This document shows positions 7,449-18,336 of a DNA stretch of 64,000 nucleotides, in pieces; the first letter of the stretch is position 1; the number at the start of each line of letters is the position of its first letter. Source of the DNA: Sporocytophaga myxococcoides DSM 11118 (GTDB lineage Bacteria; Bacteroidota; Bacteroidia; Cytophagales; Cytophagaceae). Below the pieces are notes generated by a model. That model ran no database searches and was not told where the DNA came from. It worked only from the letters and a program-made list of their open reading frames with translations. The stretch spans positions 310,001 to 374,000 of the forward strand of contig NZ_AUFX01000005.1 in assembly GCF_000426725.1 (NCBI RefSeq), read 5' to 3'. The translations under genes and the position numbers were made by a program.

Positions 7449-9809
7449 ATGATTCGGAAATATTTTTTTAAAATCTTTTTAGTTTTAACATCTATCCTTG
7501 TATTGTACTTCGGAATCGTATTTGTGCTTTCTTTAAATTACAAACATGAGATTCACGATTTTATTCTCAAAACCATTAATGATAAAATTAAAAAGCCTGT
7601 AAAGGTCAAAGATATTGACTTATCGCCCTTTTCAGGTTTCCCATATATTTCATTAACACTTCATGATGTCGTAGTTCCCAAATCAGATTCAAATGAGCGT
7701 CCATTATTAAAACTTAAGAAAATAGAGGTGCTACTGGGCCTTCATCGTATCTTATTTAAAGAGTATCACATTTCAGGAGTAACGCTATCGGATGGCATAC
7801 TCGATGGGCGTGTTGATTCCCTGGGCAATAAGGATTTTGATATTTTTATAAAAAAAGATACCGTATCTGAGAAACCTCATCTTTCTGAAATTAAAATAGA
7901 TAAAGTAAATCTTAAGAATTTTGAAATCTACTATGAGGATCAATTTAAATCTAAGTGTATACATCTGATATTGAGGAATACAGAAAGTAAGGTAAATCTT
8001 GATTCGAACAATGTCCGTGCTGACTTACGCGGCACTATATATTCTGAGGAAGTTACTCTTCGTCCCGGAACGCTCTTTCAAAAGGCTGACTTGCAAGCTG
8101 ATTTTTTAATCGACTATGATTTCAAATCTGAACTGTTATCATTTGATAAAAGTACTTTAGTGGCCCACAATGATTTATATTCTGTCAATGGTAATATTGA
8201 TTTTTTAAATAAGTCTTTAATGACCTTAAACATTAAAACCGAGGGTGCCAGTGTTCAGAGTATATTTAGTCTGTTACCTGCAAAATGGACGAAAAGCATT
8301 GAGCAATTAAATGTTTCGGGAAAAGTCAATGCTGAGGCTTCCATTGCAATTAATCTGTTGCCAGGATATCAACCTAAATTCAATATAGATTTTTCAGGAA
8401 AGGGTTTTTCTATAGCAAATAAATTGCTGAATGCAGATGTTCATGATATTTCCTTTCCGAGAGCCAATCTGACTTCCACAGATAGTCTGGGTGCAGAAAA
8501 TTATAAAATCACTTTTACCGGTTTGAAAGGAGTGATTAATAAAAGTGATTCGGTCACTGCGTCACAGCTTGCATTTGAAAATTTTATTGATCCTGATTTA
8601 CATGCCAAAGTGAGCGTTAAACTGAGAAGCAAGACACTGTTTGATCTTGTACACTTTGGTCAATATTCCGAAGCAGGAGGGAGCTTTTTCATAAAAGGAA
8701 CCTACAATGGTAAAGTGAATTATTTATTGGGGATACCCACTAAAACCCCTGTAATTAAAGGCATAGTAAAGCTTCATAGAGTCAGTGTGAAGCTGAATAA
8801 AGTTTATTTTCCTTTTGATAATCTGAATGGAGAAGCTGAGTTTGAGAATGATTTTATTAAGATGAAAAGGCTGGAAGTTCAGTGTGGTAAGACAGATATG
8901 AAAGTAAATGGTATTGCCAGAAATTTATTTAAATCTGTTTATAATGATCAACCAGGTCTTGAATTGGATCTTAATTTTGTTTCTGAACAATTCTACTTTA
9001 GTGATTTTACACAGTTTCCAAGAGCAAAAGGAAAGAATGAAAAGAGAAACATCCGTTTGGTAGAGGGGAGCAAGTTTATTTGGCCATATAATCTTCGTGC
9101 ATCATTAACAGGAAAAACATCCAGGTTCCATGCTAATAATTATCAGGCTAATGATATAGATCTGAGCATTCATATGGATAGTAAAAATCTCAGAGTATCG
9201 GAGTCCCTGACTTCATTCGGTGGCACAATGCGTTCTGTAACGGATTTTATTCCAAGAAAAAATCATATTCATTGTAACACAGATGTCAGAATCGAAAAGA
9301 TCAGGATTGATAAAATCTTCAGTGCATTCAATAATTTTGGTCAGAATATAATTTTGGCAGATAATATCAGAGGTATTGTAAATGGGAAGTTTGATACTTA
9401 TTTCAGAATGAATTCTGCTTTGGAGCTGGATAGCAATTCTGTATATGTAAAAGGAGATTATGAGATTCATAAACTTGAAATGATCAATGTTGAGCCTATT
9501 ATGAAGCTATCAAAAGTAGGCTTTAAAGAAATGGATCTGGAGCGTGTAACTTTTGATAAGATTAAATCTTCTGTTATTGTTAAAAATAATGTGATTGATA
9601 TACCACGTACATTATTTGTGACAAACATCTTATATTTTTATCTGAATGCAACTATACAGCCGGATGGAGAAGCTGAGTTTAAAATGCTCGTACCTGTTAA
9701 GAATCTTAAAAAGAACCCTGATACCAGTGACCTCACGAATGACTCCAAAGCTGGGTTATCATTGCCTTTGAAGTTGAAAGGAAAATCCGGGAAATTAAAA
9801 GTATTGTAA
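7449..9809 (+). CDS. AsmA-like envelope protein, 786 aa
   Basis: Large membrane-anchored protein of the AsmA/TamB-like group. Family members lie in the cell envelope and are thought to affect outer-membrane assembly or lipid transport. From the ATG at 7449 it starts MIRKYFFKIFLVLTSILVLY, one N-terminal membrane helix (about residues 5-27). An AsmA-type N-terminal region follows (INDKIKKPVKVKDIDLSPFS, then LHDVVV and VLLGLHRILF). The rest is a long beta-rich body with repeated strands (GKVNAEAS, GVINKSD, GIVKLHRVSVKLN) and ends in KLKGKSGKLKVL. The upstream in-frame extension from 7338 lacks any membrane character, so 7449 is the better start. It is a single-gene unit, convergent with the next gene. 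Confidence 0.82.
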   Translation: MIRKYFFKIFLVLTSILVLYFGIVFVLSLNYKHEIHDFILKTINDKIKKPVKVKDIDLSPFSGFPYISLTLHDVVVPKSDSNERPLLKLKKIEVLLGLHRILFKEYHISGVTLSDGILDGRVDSLGNKDFDIFIKKDTVSEKPHLSEIKIDKVNLKNFEIYYEDQFKSKCIHLILRNTESKVNLDSNNVRADLRGTIYSEEVTLRPGTLFQKADLQADFLIDYDFKSELLSFDKSTLVAHNDLYSVNGNIDFLNKSLMTLNIKTEGASVQSIFSLLPAKWTKSIEQLNVSGKVNAEASIAINLLPGYQPKFNIDFSGKGFSIANKLLNADVHDISFPRANLTSTDSLGAENYKITFTGLKGVINKSDSVTASQLAFENFIDPDLHAKVSVKLRSKTLFDLVHFGQYSEAGGSFFIKGTYNGKVNYLLGIPTKTPVIKGIVKLHRVSVKLNKVYFPFDNLNGEAEFENDFIKMKRLEVQCGKTDMKVNGIARNLFKSVYNDQPGLELDLNFVSEQFYFSDFTQFPRAKGKNEKRNIRLVEGSKFIWPYNLRASLTGKTSRFHANNYQANDIDLSIHMDSKNLRVSESLTSFGGTMRSVTDFIPRKNHIHCNTDVRIEKIRIDKIFSAFNNFGQNIILADNIRGIVNGKFDTYFRMNSALELDSNSVYVKGDYEIHKLEMINVEPIMKLSKVGFKEMDLERVTFDKIKSSVIVKNNVIDIPRTLFVTNILYFYLNATIQPDGEAEFKMLVPVKNLKKNPDTSDLTNDSKAGLSLPLKLKGKSGKLKVL

Positions 9810-9985
9810 CAATCTTATAATAGAAAGACTATTGATTTCTCTTTACAACTATCTACATTATTGTTAAGGTTAAAGGTGCGTGGGCATTATTTTTCAGGCA
9901 ACATCACATAAGAAGTATCACCTCTCCCCCCAAAAGAAATTCATTATCTGCATCTATATCTATAACCCCCTTTTATATAGATAAC

Positions 9986-10546
9986 CTATAATTTGTCAGA
10001 AGCTCGTTGTTTTACTCTTCTTTCATAAACATAAAGTGTTCCGTACTCTTTGGATTTGAAGTTGTCTCCGGACAATCCTCTCTTTATAAGTTCTTTTCGT
10101 ATAACTCTCATTACAAACCAATGACTGACTATAAGAACATTACTTTCATTATTTGCAATAACGTTATCAAGAAAATCAACTATTCTGCTTTTAAATTCAT
10201 TAGTATCCTTGTTCGATGAGAATGATTTTATACGAACAATAATTGCCCATATAATAAATGGCAATTTTAATTTGTCTGATAAGAGATGCAAAATATCTAA
10301 TTCTTTCAGTTCTGTTATTTCTGAAATTGGTCCGTTGTAAATATGATTTGCAGTGCCCACAGCTCTGATCATCGGGCTTGAATAACAATGTTGCCAGTTT
10401 ATTTGGGAAAGGTCAACGTTTTTATATTCGATATTTTTGGTATTATCATATTCGGCAAACCATTTAATAACTTCTCCTTTTGAAAGTAAGAACTTATTTG
10501 GGAATGGTTGATTTACTTTAAAGTGTCTGACTAATCCTATTCTCAT
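9986..10546 (-). CDS. Histidine phosphatase family protein, 186 aa
   Basis: Member of the phosphoglycerate-mutase-like histidine phosphatase superfamily, which forms a phosphohistidine intermediate. The start MRIGLVRHFKV carries the catalytic Arg7-His8 pair, with Phe in place of the usual Gly of RHG. The middle has SSPMIRAVGTANHI, matching the SSxxRAxxTA motif. The late VLIVSHWFVMRVI supplies the second catalytic histidine. Size is typical. The substrate cannot be told; alpha-ribazole phosphatase, phosphoglycerate mutase and SixA-like roles are all open. It stands alone and is convergent with the AsmA-like gene. Confidence 0.85.
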   Translation of the reverse strand: MRIGLVRHFKVNQPFPNKFLLSKGEVIKWFAEYDNTKNIEYKNVDLSQINWQHCYSSPMIRAVGTANHIYNGPISEITELKELDILHLLSDKLKLPFIIWAIIVRIKSFSSNKDTNEFKSRIVDFLDNVIANNESNVLIVSHWFVMRVIRKELIKRGLSGDNFKSKEYGTLYVYERRVKQRASDKL

Positions 10547-10699
10547 TTTGTCTTGAGTGTCGTTTTACAATGACTGTTAGAATTTGGATAGTATAAAAAT
10601 AAATATTCAGCTGTTAACTTAGTGATTTGGTTTTCTATATTTTTCAATATGAGTAATATATAGAAATGAAATTAAGTGAATTCTACGTAATAGACATAC

Positions 10700-11116
10700 T
10701 TAAAACAGGAGAAAATTTATATCCTTCAATTTTTTTGTATGATCTCCGAGAGGCCTTTTATCTATGTATTGTGTAGTGAATTTACGTTTCTGATCATCTT
10801 TTTCAGGATAACTTGAATCCGGGTCTTCATATCTATAACCCCAGAGAATAAAAGAAGTCCAGATAAAATTATGTATCAGAAATATGAAGATCATTAATGG
10901 GATGATGCAACCCAAGGCTTTATTTTCCTGAAACCTTTTTGGAATCCAATAAGCAATAGAAACTCCTAAAACAAATGGACTTGCTAAAAAAGAAATTAAA
11001 ATTATTGTCCGCAGCCAATCCCACGCTAACTCTATAGGAATCAAGTTTCTCAGATAGAAATACATTATGCCTATGATAAAATATAAAGCTCCTAGAAGAG
11101 ATAATTTATTGTTCAT
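10700..11116 (-). CDS. Hypothetical membrane protein, 138 aa
   Basis: Unrecognised protein with about four hydrophobic segments (residues 5-22, 33-60, 72-92 and a final partial one). The polar C-terminal tail contains DPDSSYPEKDDQKRKF. No conserved catalytic motif is visible. The ATG at 11116 begins MNNKLSLLGALYFIIGIMYF. It is flanked by gaps of about 150-180 bp on both sides, so it is probably transcribed alone. The role is unknown. Confidence 0.6.
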   Translation of the reverse strand: MNNKLSLLGALYFIIGIMYFYLRNLIPIELAWDWLRTIILISFLASPFVLGVSIAYWIPKRFQENKALGCIIPLMIFIFLIHNFIWTSFILWGYRYEDPDSSYPEKDDQKRKFTTQYIDKRPLGDHTKKLKDINFLLF

Positions 11117-11300
11117 TATTAAGTTGAGATCTGCAAATTTTTAGCTGGTCGCAGGTTAATCTCTTTGATTTATTTTGTTATACGAAGGGATAAGAAATTA
11201 TTTACAAGATATCAGAGATATATAAAAATAAAAATAGTTGTACCGGATTATTAAATCTCCAATACAACCATCAAAAAACTTACTACTTATAACTTACTAC

Positions 11301-11945
11301 TTAAAACTCTACTGGTCTCTGGAATCCCCAACTTACAGTTCCGTTGTTAATATCTTGAGTCATTATAAGGCTGAATTTTCCTGGGTTCCACATGCAAGAC
11401 TTAGAGTAGTGGTTATATTCTTCAACATTTTCTTCTTTACAAGTCCCGAATTGTTTATTATAAAATTGCTGAATACCAAGATATAAATCTGAAGCCTTTT
11501 CATAATCAGCTTCAGAGACAGTATAAAAGTAGCTGTATAGCGTATCGTTTTTCAGGTTGAATTCCAGATCAGTTTTTTTGCCCATCAGGTCAAGCTTTAC
11601 TGATGCTTCTGAATAACCTTGTTTGGCCAGATCCGCGCTGCCTCCTTCAGGACGAGGATCTTTCAAAGAGGGAAATAACTCTTTAATTTTTTTGAATGGA
11701 GTGCCAAGAGGTAACTCATTGATGACCATTAGATTCTTTTTATCATCTTTTGTCAAACCTAGATCAACCACTTTTTCCTGTTCAACTTCTTCATGCTTTG
11801 GTTCTTCTTTAACTACCGTATCTTTCGGGGGAACAACAACAGTATCTTTAACAACCTCTTTAGTATCATTTTGAGCCTCCTCATGGCAGGCAATGAGACC
11901 TATCATCAGAAGACAACACAGGGAAATATTTAATTTAAGCTTCAT
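11301..11945 (-). CDS. Predicted lipoprotein, 214 aa
   Basis: The N-terminus MKLKLNISLCCLLMIGLIAC is a lipoprotein signal peptide with the acylated cysteine at residue 20. A low-complexity acidic and lysine-rich linker follows (about residues 21-65, rich in DTVVVPPKDT and EEPKHEEVEQE). A C-terminal domain then contains GTPFKKIKELFPSLKDPRPE, a likely SmpA/OmlA-type or unnamed envelope domain. The protein should sit in the outer or inner membrane facing the periplasm. It lies 40 bp downstream of priA on the same strand and may be read from the same transcript, though no functional link is evident. Function unknown. Confidence 0.75.
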   Translation of the reverse strand: MKLKLNISLCCLLMIGLIACHEEAQNDTKEVVKDTVVVPPKDTVVKEEPKHEEVEQEKVVDLGLTKDDKKNLMVINELPLGTPFKKIKELFPSLKDPRPEGGSADLAKQGYSEASVKLDLMGKKTDLEFNLKNDTLYSYFYTVSEADYEKASDLYLGIQQFYNKQFGTCKEENVEEYNHYSKSCMWNPGKFSLIMTQDINNGTVSWGFQRPVEF

Positions 11946-11985
11946 TTTAAATACTCTTTCAAAGTTCGAAAATAAGGAATAAATC

Positions 11986-14487
11986 TTAAACAGGGTCTAC
12001 GTCACAGACAATAATCGAGTTTTTAAATGCGGTTTCAGCCAGAACTTTTTCTATAGCTTCCTGCATTTTATATTTAATTGCCGGAAGATTTGCCTTATTT
12101 CGCTCAAATTTCAGGATTATTTCTTCCAGGTAGTAATTCCTTATTTTGTTAATTATTGGAGGCTCAGGGCCAAGGATTTGTTCTTTTGGGATAAAATACT
12201 TCAGTTTTCCGAAAAGCCTGTCAGCGCCCTTGGAAGCGATTCCAGCATCAGGATCTTTGAAGGTAATGCTAATAAGTCGGTAGAAAGGAGGGTAATGGAA
12301 TTTTTCCCTTTCCGAAATCTCCGTATTAAAGAATCCTGAATAGTCCTGCTGAAGCAATTTGCCTATCACTGGATGATTTATAGATGAAGTTTGAAGGATT
12401 ACAGTTCCTGCCTTTTCCCTTCTTCCGGCACGGCCGCTTACTTGAGTGAAAGTCTGAAAAGCCTTTTCATGAGCCCTGAAATCAGGGAAGTGGATGAGTG
12501 AATCAGCATCGAGTATGCCTACAAGATTTACCCTGTCAAAGTCCAGTCCTTTGGTTACCATTTGGGTTCCTACCAATATGTCAATTTTATTGTTCTGAAA
12601 GTCTTCAATGATCTTCTGGTAGCTATTCTTCTTGCGGGTTGTATCCAGGTCCATCCTCTGTGTGATGGCATCGGGAAACAAAAGTTTAATATCATCTTCT
12701 ATTTTTTCCGTACCCAGTCCTACTGTCTTTATTTTATTGGATCCGCAGGCTTCGCAGCGTGTAGGAATGCTTTCATGGCTTCCGCAATAATGGCATCTCA
12801 GCTGTTTATGATAAAGATGATAGGTGAGGCTTACGGCACAATTGTCACATTTGGGAATATGACCGCAGTCTTCACAAGATATATAAGGAGCATAGCCCCT
12901 GCGGTTCTGAAACAAGATTACCTGATTTCTTTCGTGAAGACTCTTTTCAATCTGCTGAGTCAATAGACCGGTAAAGTCACCATGAATTTTTCTGTCTCTT
13001 TTTTCCTTTCTTACATCCACAGCAATCAATTGAGGAAGCTTGGCATTGCCAAAGCGTTGTTTGATTTCCACCAATCCCCACTTTTTATTCATCGCCTGAA
13101 AATATGATTCGACTGAAGGTGTGGCAGAGCCCAATAAAGTTTTGGAATGATGCATCCGGGCCAGCATCAAGGCTGTATCTCTTGCATGATATCTTGGAGC
13201 AGGATCATGCTGTTTGTATGATGTTTCATGTTCCTCGTCAATAATGATCAGTCCGAGATTATCAAAAGGAAGGAAGATGCTGCTTCTGACTCCAACTACA
13301 AAAGAAAACCTTCCGGAGATAATACCTCTCCATGTTTCCACACGTTCATTATCCGAAAACTTTGAATGATAAATTCCCATCTTGTCTCCGAATATCTTGC
13401 GAAGACGTTGTACAATTTGTGTGGTAAGAGCTATTTCAGGTAAAAGATACAGCACCTGACTGCCGCCGCTTAATACATTTTTGATTAACTCAATATAGAT
13501 CTCTGTTTTTCCGCTGCCTGTAATGCCATGAAGCAATACAGCTTCTTTTTCTCCAAATTGTTCAAGAATGGAATCTTTAGCGCTTTGCTGAGTTTCGGAC
13601 AAACGTACTTCTGTGAAAGTATTCTCTTCATTGTCTTCTTCAAATCTTGAGACTACCACTTCATACTCTTCAAAGATTCCTGCTTTCAAAAGGGATGTAA
13701 AAGGAGAAAGGGAACTTTCTTCAATAAGGAGGTTCTTGTTTGTACCATTTGCATTCTTGGCAGGGTTTTCAAGAAATCCTGTAAGCTTGATATATTTTAA
13801 AAGAAGATCCGTTTGCTTGGGCTTTTTCTCCAGCTTCGTAAAGAGCTCCTGCATATTTACCTTTTGGTCATATGGAGGGCATAGTCTTACCTTTTTTAAT
13901 ATTTTCGGAGTGAACTTTTCTTTTACCTCTTCAAAGACAATGATTCGATCTTTCTTAATCAATGATTTGATTAGAGAAGAACCGCTTTTCTTTCCAACGA
14001 TAAGACTCACTTCATCAAAGGTCAATGCTTCCTTTTTCTCAAGCATTTCAATGATCAGAAGTTCTTTATCTGCAAAAGGCATTTTTTCTTCAAGGTCTTC
14101 AAAGTTTGGGTTCAATTGAATTTTTGATTCACTGCTGACTTTAAGTCCTGAAGGTAAAGCTGCATTCAAAACTTCTCCCTGATGACACATATAGTATTCT
14201 GCCATCCACTCAAACAGCTTAAGCTGAAAGGCATTTACAGAAGGTGTGTCATCAAGGATTTCTATGATATCTTTAGCCTCATATACATCGGGTTCAATAG
14301 AATGCACTTTAACTATTATTCCTGTTAAAATTCTTTTCTTCCCGAACTGGACAATAACTCTTGATCCTATGTTTACTTTTTCCCTTTCCGTATCAGGGAT
14401 ATGATAAGTGAAAGGCCTTGGTAAAGGCAGAGGAAGCAGAATATCCGCAAAGAGCCGGTCTTTTATATTTTCCTTATTAAACTCCAC
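11986..14487 (-). CDS. priA: Primosomal replication-restart helicase PriA
   Basis: DNA helicase that recognises stalled forks and reloads the replisome. At 833 residues it is slightly longer than E. coli PriA (732). Order of domains: N-terminal 3'-DNA-binding domain (FADILLPLPLPRPFTYHIPD); a winged-helix-like region; helicase motif I GITGSGKTEIY with Lys327; motif II IIIDEEHETSYKQ; the eight-cysteine zinc region (CEDCGHIPKCDNC, then CHYCG and RCEACGS); and motif VI QVSGRAGR. The C-terminal part (ILGPEPPIINKIRNYYLEEI) matches the family. The start lies 8 bp after the stop of the DUF255 gene, implying a shared transcript. Confidence 0.97.
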   Translation of the reverse strand: MEFNKENIKDRLFADILLPLPLPRPFTYHIPDTEREKVNIGSRVIVQFGKKRILTGIIVKVHSIEPDVYEAKDIIEILDDTPSVNAFQLKLFEWMAEYYMCHQGEVLNAALPSGLKVSSESKIQLNPNFEDLEEKMPFADKELLIIEMLEKKEALTFDEVSLIVGKKSGSSLIKSLIKKDRIIVFEEVKEKFTPKILKKVRLCPPYDQKVNMQELFTKLEKKPKQTDLLLKYIKLTGFLENPAKNANGTNKNLLIEESSLSPFTSLLKAGIFEEYEVVVSRFEEDNEENTFTEVRLSETQQSAKDSILEQFGEKEAVLLHGITGSGKTEIYIELIKNVLSGGSQVLYLLPEIALTTQIVQRLRKIFGDKMGIYHSKFSDNERVETWRGIISGRFSFVVGVRSSIFLPFDNLGLIIIDEEHETSYKQHDPAPRYHARDTALMLARMHHSKTLLGSATPSVESYFQAMNKKWGLVEIKQRFGNAKLPQLIAVDVRKEKRDRKIHGDFTGLLTQQIEKSLHERNQVILFQNRRGYAPYISCEDCGHIPKCDNCAVSLTYHLYHKQLRCHYCGSHESIPTRCEACGSNKIKTVGLGTEKIEDDIKLLFPDAITQRMDLDTTRKKNSYQKIIEDFQNNKIDILVGTQMVTKGLDFDRVNLVGILDADSLIHFPDFRAHEKAFQTFTQVSGRAGRREKAGTVILQTSSINHPVIGKLLQQDYSGFFNTEISEREKFHYPPFYRLISITFKDPDAGIASKGADRLFGKLKYFIPKEQILGPEPPIINKIRNYYLEEIILKFERNKANLPAIKYKMQEAIEKVLAETAFKNSIIVCDVDPV

Positions 14488-14494
14488 TTATAAA

Positions 14495-16567
14495 TTAACT
14501 AGTTTTATTGATCTGTTTCCAGGCATCATCAACGCTGGTGACTGGCCATTGACAGGTATTATTATAGCATACGAAAATCCTTGTCTGATCTCCAGTTGCG
14601 GGACGGTCGACCAGTAGAGGAAATTCACTTCTTGATGCTGTACCAGCAAGGATTTTATTAGGATAAAATGTCTTATCGATTTCTTTTCTTAAGTTCAGGT
14701 ATTCACTTCCGGAAATGGCAATCTCTGCGGTAGGCTCAATCATTGAGGTCACAAGGCTTGCCCAGTTGGAAACCCATGAAGGATCTGTTGTGATCAGTTT
14801 TTTCATTTTGGCGGCCATGATTTTTGCAAGGTTGCAAAAATCAGACCTTTCAAGTAAGATACCAAGCTTCTGTAAGTTTTGGGCCATTACAGAGTTAGAT
14901 GCAGGAATCACGTTGTCGAAAATTTCTTTTTTTCTGGCAATCAATTTCTCCGCATTGTCAGAAGTGAAATAGAAGAGGTTTTCTTCTGCATCATAAAAAT
15001 GCGTCACAACATGCTCTGTCAGTTCCTTAGATAGTGTGAGCCATTGTTCATCAAATGTCGCCTGGTAAAGAGAAATGTATGCATCAATAACCCAGGCATA
15101 GTCTTCCAGAAAGCCTTCCTGACTTGCTTTGCCGTCTTTGTAGTTTCTGAAAAGGACTTTGTTTTTTATGAGTTTGTTTTTTATAAAAGCTGCATTTGCA
15201 AGTGCAAGTTGAAGATATTCATCTTCATCAAATGTTCTGTAAGCTTCTGTCAGTCCTTTTAGCATGATGCCATTCCATCCGGAAAGGATCTTGTCATCAA
15301 GGCCAGGGGAAGGTCTTTTACTTCTTGCTTGTAGCAAAGTTTTTTTCCAATGTGCAATTTTTGTCTTCAGATCATTAAGGGGAATTTCTGAATATTTGGC
15401 AATCATTTCATCAGTCACCGCCTTGAATAGTATATTCTGGCCGTGCTCCCAATTCCCGTTTTCGCTGACGTTATAATAAGCTCTTAATAAAAGGATGTCT
15501 TCGGGAATTAACTTCTCAACTTCGTCTAAAGTCCATGTATAAAACTTTCCTTCTACACCTTCACTATCGGCGTCTAATGCTGAATAGAAGCCACCTTCAG
15601 AAGATGTCATTTCTCTTTTAAGCCATTCGTATGTCTCTCGGACGACCTCTTTATAGGTTGTATTTTTAGTTAATGTGTATGCTTCGGAGTACAGCGCCAT
15701 AAGCTGTCCGTTATCACACAACATTTTTTCAAAGTGAGGAGCAAACCACTCCGCATCTGTGGAATACCTTGCAAAGCCACCGCCAATCTGATCATAGATC
15801 CCGCCCTTTGCCATTTCGTCTAATGTAAGAACCAATTGTCTCAGAGCAAGATCATCCTTTGTCAGATGATAGTATCTCAGCAGAAAGAAATACAATGTGG
15901 GCATAGGAAATTTGGGCTCTTTATCCATACCTCCCAGTGTAGTATCAAACTGAGCTGACATGGCTTTGTAGCCTGCATTCAGGTCCTCTATGCTGAAATC
16001 TGTTTGATCTTCTGTCAATCCATACTTTTGCAGTTCTGATGCATTCAAAGAATTGGTAAAAGTATCAGCGGAATCTTCCAGTGCCTTTCTCTGATCTTGA
16101 AAAGCTTTTAAAACCTCGTTTAAAACATGCTTCCATTGTTCGCGGGGAAAATAAGTGCCGCCAAAAAAGGGTTTAGCATCAGGTGTAAGAAAAACGTTCA
16201 GTGGCCACCCACCTCCAAGATTCATCTGCTGTATGGCCTCCATATAGATATGATCAAGATCAGGTCTTTCTTCACGGTCAACTTTAATATTAATGAATCC
16301 AGCATTCATAATCTCTGCTACACCTTCATCTTCAAAAGATTCCCTTTCCATGACGTGGCACCAGTGGCATGATGAATATCCGATACTGACTATTATAGGT
16401 TTATCTTCTTTTTTAGCCTGATCCAATGCTTCATTTCCCCAAGATTGCCATTGCACAGGATTATATGCATGCTGCTTCAGGTAAGGACTGGTTTCCTTAA
16501 GCAATTTATTGGCTTTTTTAGTTGTTGTATCTCCCTGCATATCCGTATGGCTTTTATCCATTAACAA
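14495..16567 (-). CDS. DUF255/SSP411 thioredoxin-like domain protein (YyaL/SPATA20 family)
   Basis: 690-residue protein of the family represented by YyaL and mammalian SPATA20. The N-terminal thioredoxin-like domain begins near residue 25 ([19 protein letters not shown]) and has the motif [14 protein letters not shown] with Cys67 and Cys70. [14 protein letters not shown] and [12 protein letters not shown] follow. The C-terminal two thirds resembles a glycosidase-like alpha/alpha barrel ([20 protein letters not shown], then [11 protein letters not shown] and [10 protein letters not shown]). The biochemical role is not established. It may start a few codons later (Met10). It lies between the GSCFA gene (19 bp) and priA (8 bp). 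Confidence 0.9.
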   Translation of the reverse strand: MLMDKSHTDMQGDTTTKKANKLLKETSPYLKQHAYNPVQWQSWGNEALDQAKKEDKPIIVSIGYSSCHWCHVMERESFEDEGVAEIMNAGFINIKVDREERPDLDHIYMEAIQQMNLGGGWPLNVFLTPDAKPFFGGTYFPREQWKHVLNEVLKAFQDQRKALEDSADTFTNSLNASELQKYGLTEDQTDFSIEDLNAGYKAMSAQFDTTLGGMDKEPKFPMPTLYFFLLRYYHLTKDDLALRQLVLTLDEMAKGGIYDQIGGGFARYSTDAEWFAPHFEKMLCDNGQLMALYSEAYTLTKNTTYKEVVRETYEWLKREMTSSEGGFYSALDADSEGVEGKFYTWTLDEVEKLIPEDILLLRAYYNVSENGNWEHGQNILFKAVTDEMIAKYSEIPLNDLKTKIAHWKKTLLQARSKRPSPGLDDKILSGWNGIMLKGLTEAYRTFDEDEYLQLALANAAFIKNKLIKNKVLFRNYKDGKASQEGFLEDYAWVIDAYISLYQATFDEQWLTLSKELTEHVVTHFYDAEENLFYFTSDNAEKLIARKKEIFDNVIPASNSVMAQNLQKLGILLERSDFCNLAKIMAAKMKKLITTDPSWVSNWASLVTSMIEPTAEIAISGSEYLNLRKEIDKTFYPNKILAGTASRSEFPLLVDRPATGDQTRIFVCYNNTCQWPVTSVDDAWKQINKTS

Positions 16568-16586
16568 AAATAAAAAGGAAAACGGG

Positions 16587-17561
16587 TCATAAAAGCTGTT
16601 TTTCCAAAGCCTTGATTTCAGAGTCTACTGAAAAATGATTTTTAAAATTATTCAGCTTATTAATTGTATCCCTGAGGAACTTTTGATGCGCAATGGAAGA
16701 AGGATTGAAGGCTTTGTGACATAATGCTTTTTGAATTTGATTCCATTCTAGTAATATGCTATTCGTTTCTTCTGTAAAGTAACACCCTGAAAATTTTTCC
16801 CAGATATAATTTTCAGCCATTGGAGTTGGATGAATCAAGTCGTCTTTATAAAATCGATAATCCCTCAGGTCATCCATCAATAGTTCATATGCTGGAAAGT
16901 AAAATACATCCTTAAATTTTTCAGTAAGCAGATGTACCGCTACCCTCAGAATAGATTTGCTGACAGAATTTAAGGTGATGGTATCTTTTATGTGTCTGAC
17001 CGGACTTACTGTTAATAGAATTTTCAGACCCGGATTGAATTTTTTGAATTGTGGATGGACTTCTGAAAATGCTGAAATGATTTCATCAGAAGTCAGGAGG
17101 TTTTTACTGAAGTATGAAGACGGTTTTTTATGACAATTTGCAACAGCTTTATTATCTGGCAGTAGTTTGTAAATATAGGAAGTTCCTAAGGTAATGATGA
17201 GTAAATCTGCCTTTTTAAGAAAGCCATGAGTTTCATTGATTTGCACTCTTATTTTATCCCAAAGTTCATTTTTAGTAGGAGCAGAGAGGTCAGAATGGAA
17301 ATCGTAGTTATACCATAAGTCATCTTGTTGAATAAAATAATCCTGACTAAGATATTGATTGTCAATTGAGTTTTGGAGTAAAGAAAAAAGTGATAGTGGG
17401 TTAAAAATGGTCCCGAAGGGATTGACCAAACTTGGGAATTTGGCGTTTTTTAGTTTGCTTCCAATTACTTCAGCAAAACATGAGCCTGCTGTGAGTATGG
17501 CTGAGTGATGGGAGAGAGTGAATCCCTGATTTTCTACCGTTAATTCAGTTCTTAGATTCAT
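16587..17561 (-). CDS. GSCFA domain protein
   Basis: Named after its own motif: residues 25-35 read [16 protein letters not shown] proteins are a Bacteroidota-rich group related to SGNH/GDSL-type hydrolases. Other expected stretches are present: [57 protein letters not shown] and [17 protein letters not shown], where the late Asp/His may complete a catalytic site. No signal peptide is seen, so it is probably cytoplasmic. It is the first gene of a probable operon with the DUF255 gene and priA. Substrate unknown. Confidence 0.9.
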   Translation of the reverse strand: MNLRTELTVENQGFTLSHHSAILTAGSCFAEVIGSKLKNAKFPSLVNPFGTIFNPLSLFSLLQNSIDNQYLSQDYFIQQDDLWYNYDFHSDLSAPTKNELWDKIRVQINETHGFLKKADLLIITLGTSYIYKLLPDNKAVANCHKKPSSYFSKNLLTSDEIISAFSEVHPQFKKFNPGLKILLTVSPVRHIKDTITLNSVSKSILRVAVHLLTEKFKDVFYFPAYELLMDDLRDYRFYKDDLIHPTPMAENYIWEKFSGCYFTEETNSILLEWNQIQKALCHKAFNPSSIAHQKFLRDTINKLNNFKNHFSVDSEIKALEKQLL

Positions 17562-17578
17562 GGTTGTATAAAAATAAA

Positions 17579-17607
17579 AAATCCCGGATAAGCACTACCC
17601 GGGATTT
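17579..17607 (-). terminator. Terminator after rplI
   Basis: Stem AAATCCCGG (17579-17587) with CCGGGATTT (17599-17607), loop 11 bases. It sits between rplI and GSCFA on the minus strand and is followed there by a T-rich stretch. Confidence 0.8.
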
Positions 17608-17628
17608 TGAAATATTTTAAGTTAGTGC

Positions 17629-18072
17629 TTAACCAGCAACAACTTTGAATTTTACTTCATGTTTCACTTCTTTGTGAAGGTCAAGGATTGCAGAATACTC
17701 TCCAACTTCTTTAACTTCAGATTTGAAAGTGATTTTCTTTCTGTCAACATTGAAACCTTTGTCTTTCAGAGCGTCAGAAACCTGAAGAACTGTAACAGCT
17801 CCGAAGATTTTTCCGCTTTCACCTACTTTAGCAGGGATAGTAAGAACCAAAGCGCCGATTTTTTCAGAAAGTGCAAGAGCATCTTTCTTAATTTTCTCAG
17901 CTTTGTGAGCAGCTTGTTTCAGGTTTTCCTGAAGCATTTTTTTGTTGCTATCGCTAGCAATAACAGCAAGTCCTTTTGGGATAAGGAAATTTCTGCCGTG
18001 ACCAGGTCTAACCTTTACAAGGTCATTTTTGTAACCTAATCCTTTTATATCTTCTTTTAATATTACTTCCAT
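17629..18072 (-). CDS. rplI: 50S ribosomal protein L9
   Basis: Large-subunit ribosomal protein bL9, 147 residues, the usual size. The N-terminal domain MEVILKEDIKGLGYKNDLVK with VRPGHGRNFLIPKGLAV is diagnostic. The long connecting helix is lysine- and alanine-rich, and the C-terminal domain contains GKIFGAVTVLQVSDALKDKG. It is the last gene of rpsF-rpsR-rplI, 12 bp after rpsR, and is followed by a strong hairpin. Confidence 0.98.
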   Translation of the reverse strand: MEVILKEDIKGLGYKNDLVKVRPGHGRNFLIPKGLAVIASDSNKKMLQENLKQAAHKAEKIKKDALALSEKIGALVLTIPAKVGESGKIFGAVTVLQVSDALKDKGFNVDRKKITFKSEVKEVGEYSAILDLHKEVKHEVKFKVVAG

Positions 18073-18084
18073 GGATCCAAGAGA

Positions 18085-18336
18085 TTATTTTAGTGAATCA
18101 GTTACATAAGGTAATAAAGCAAGGTGTCTTGCTCTTTTAACCGCCTGAGAAACTTTTCTTTGAAATTTAAGACTAGTACCTGTTAACCTTCTTGGTAAAA
18201 TTTTACCTTGCTCGTTTACAAATTTCAGAAGGAAGTTAGCATCTTTATAATCGATGTATTTGATACCTAGTTTTTTGAATCTGCAATATTTTTTGCGATT
18301 CTCAACTCTGTTTACGGGTTCGTTTACTAGTGTCAT
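18085..18336 (-). CDS. rpsR: 30S ribosomal protein S18
   Basis: Small-subunit protein bS18 (83 residues). The sequence shows [18 protein letters not shown], then [19 protein letters not shown] and [14 protein letters not shown], the standard S18 core that packs against S6 on the platform. Its start codon overlaps the rpsF stop by one base (18336), so the two are translationally coupled. Confidence 0.98.
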   Translation of the reverse strand: MTLVNEPVNRVENRKKYCRFKKLGIKYIDYKDANFLLKFVNEQGKILPRRLTGTSLKFQRKVSQAVKRARHLALLPYVTDSLK